Made by a program: the position numbers and the translations under genes. The notes under the pieces were generated by a model. That model was given only the letters and a program-made list of their open reading frames with translations, was not told the DNA's origin and did not search any database. Below are positions 63,785 through 64,000 of a DNA stretch of 64,000 bases, one piece after another. Position 1 is the first letter of the stretch. Every line of letters starts with the position of its first letter. The stretch is from the NCBI RefSeq assembly GCF_019097595.1, contig NC_080719.1:18390001-18454000 (forward strand), read 5' to 3'. The DNA is from Hemibagrus wyckioides (lineage: Eukaryota > Chordata > Actinopteri > Siluriformes > Bagridae).

Positions 63785-64000
63785 CAATTCAATGTATTTA
63801 TATAGCGCTTTTAACAATGGACATTGTCTCAAAGCAGCTTTACAGAAGTATAGAAACAGAGAAAAAAAAACCCATAAAGTTTAAAGTTAATATTTTATCC
63901 CTAATGAGCAAGCCTGAGGTAATGGTGGTAAGGAAAAACTCCCTATGGTGATATGAGGAAGAAACTGTGAGAGGAACCAGGCTCAGAAGGGAACCTCATC
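63785..64000 (+). repeat. dispersed repeat (caaagcagctttacag type)
   Basis: It reads caattcaatgtatttatata, gacattgtctcaaagcagct, taatgagcaagcctgaggta and gaggaaccaggctcagaagg. This is the longest copy here of the family with fragments at 12840-12950, 21240-21290 and 59738-59800. It runs off the window edge in fam174c intron 2. Confidence 0.7.

Overview
This window is nuclear DNA of a ray-finned fish. It has compact vertebrate genes with GT-AG introns and whole-exon matches to paralemmin, MISP, PTBP1 and FAM174C. The introns and gaps are full of teleost repeats: many decayed Tc1-like transposons, hAT elements, an RTE-clade LINE, tRNA-headed SINE-like repeats and many (AT), (GT), (GATA) and (TAA) microsatellites. 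The repeat mix resembles that of catfishes and their relatives, but that is an impression and not proven from the sequence.

All five protein genes found are on the + strand. (1) palm1 (440-15890, 8 coding exons) encodes a lipid-anchored plasma-membrane coiled-coil protein. (2) misp (main coding exons 27788-32039, with a likely extra first coding exon at 20403-20594) encodes an actin- and spindle-linked PLK1 substrate. (3) An SLC46-family major-facilitator transporter has 4 exons (35179-38015). (4) ptbp1 (45270-55258, 16 coding exons, long 3' UTR to about 57.2 kb) is the polypyrimidine-tract splicing regulator. (5) fam174c (62273-63744, the last codon lies beyond the window) is a small single-pass membrane protein. 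PALM, MISP and PTBP1 are also neighbours on human chromosome 19p13.3, so this is a conserved block; the transporter sits inside it here.

Between genes: 16-20 kb is palm1 3' flank rich in GT/CA repeats. 20.6-27.6 kb (the likely first misp intron) holds SINE-like repeats, Tc1 fragments and a broken 2.7-kb RTE LINE. 32-35 kb is misp 3' UTR and AT-rich spacer. 38-45 kb is a repeat-only gap with a cleanly bounded 534-bp hAT element. 57.2-62.2 kb holds a broken hAT transposase, SINE-like repeats and a Tc1 foldback element.

The most notable feature is the regulatory architecture of ptbp1. A 34-nt exon follows a 426-nt stretch with no AG dinucleotide that is pyrimidine-rich over most of its length, and skipping that exon gives a stop six codons later. 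This is the layout of the autoregulatory poison-splicing switch known in mammals. No prokaryotic-type system, CRISPR array, virus gene or canonical RNA gene was recognised.
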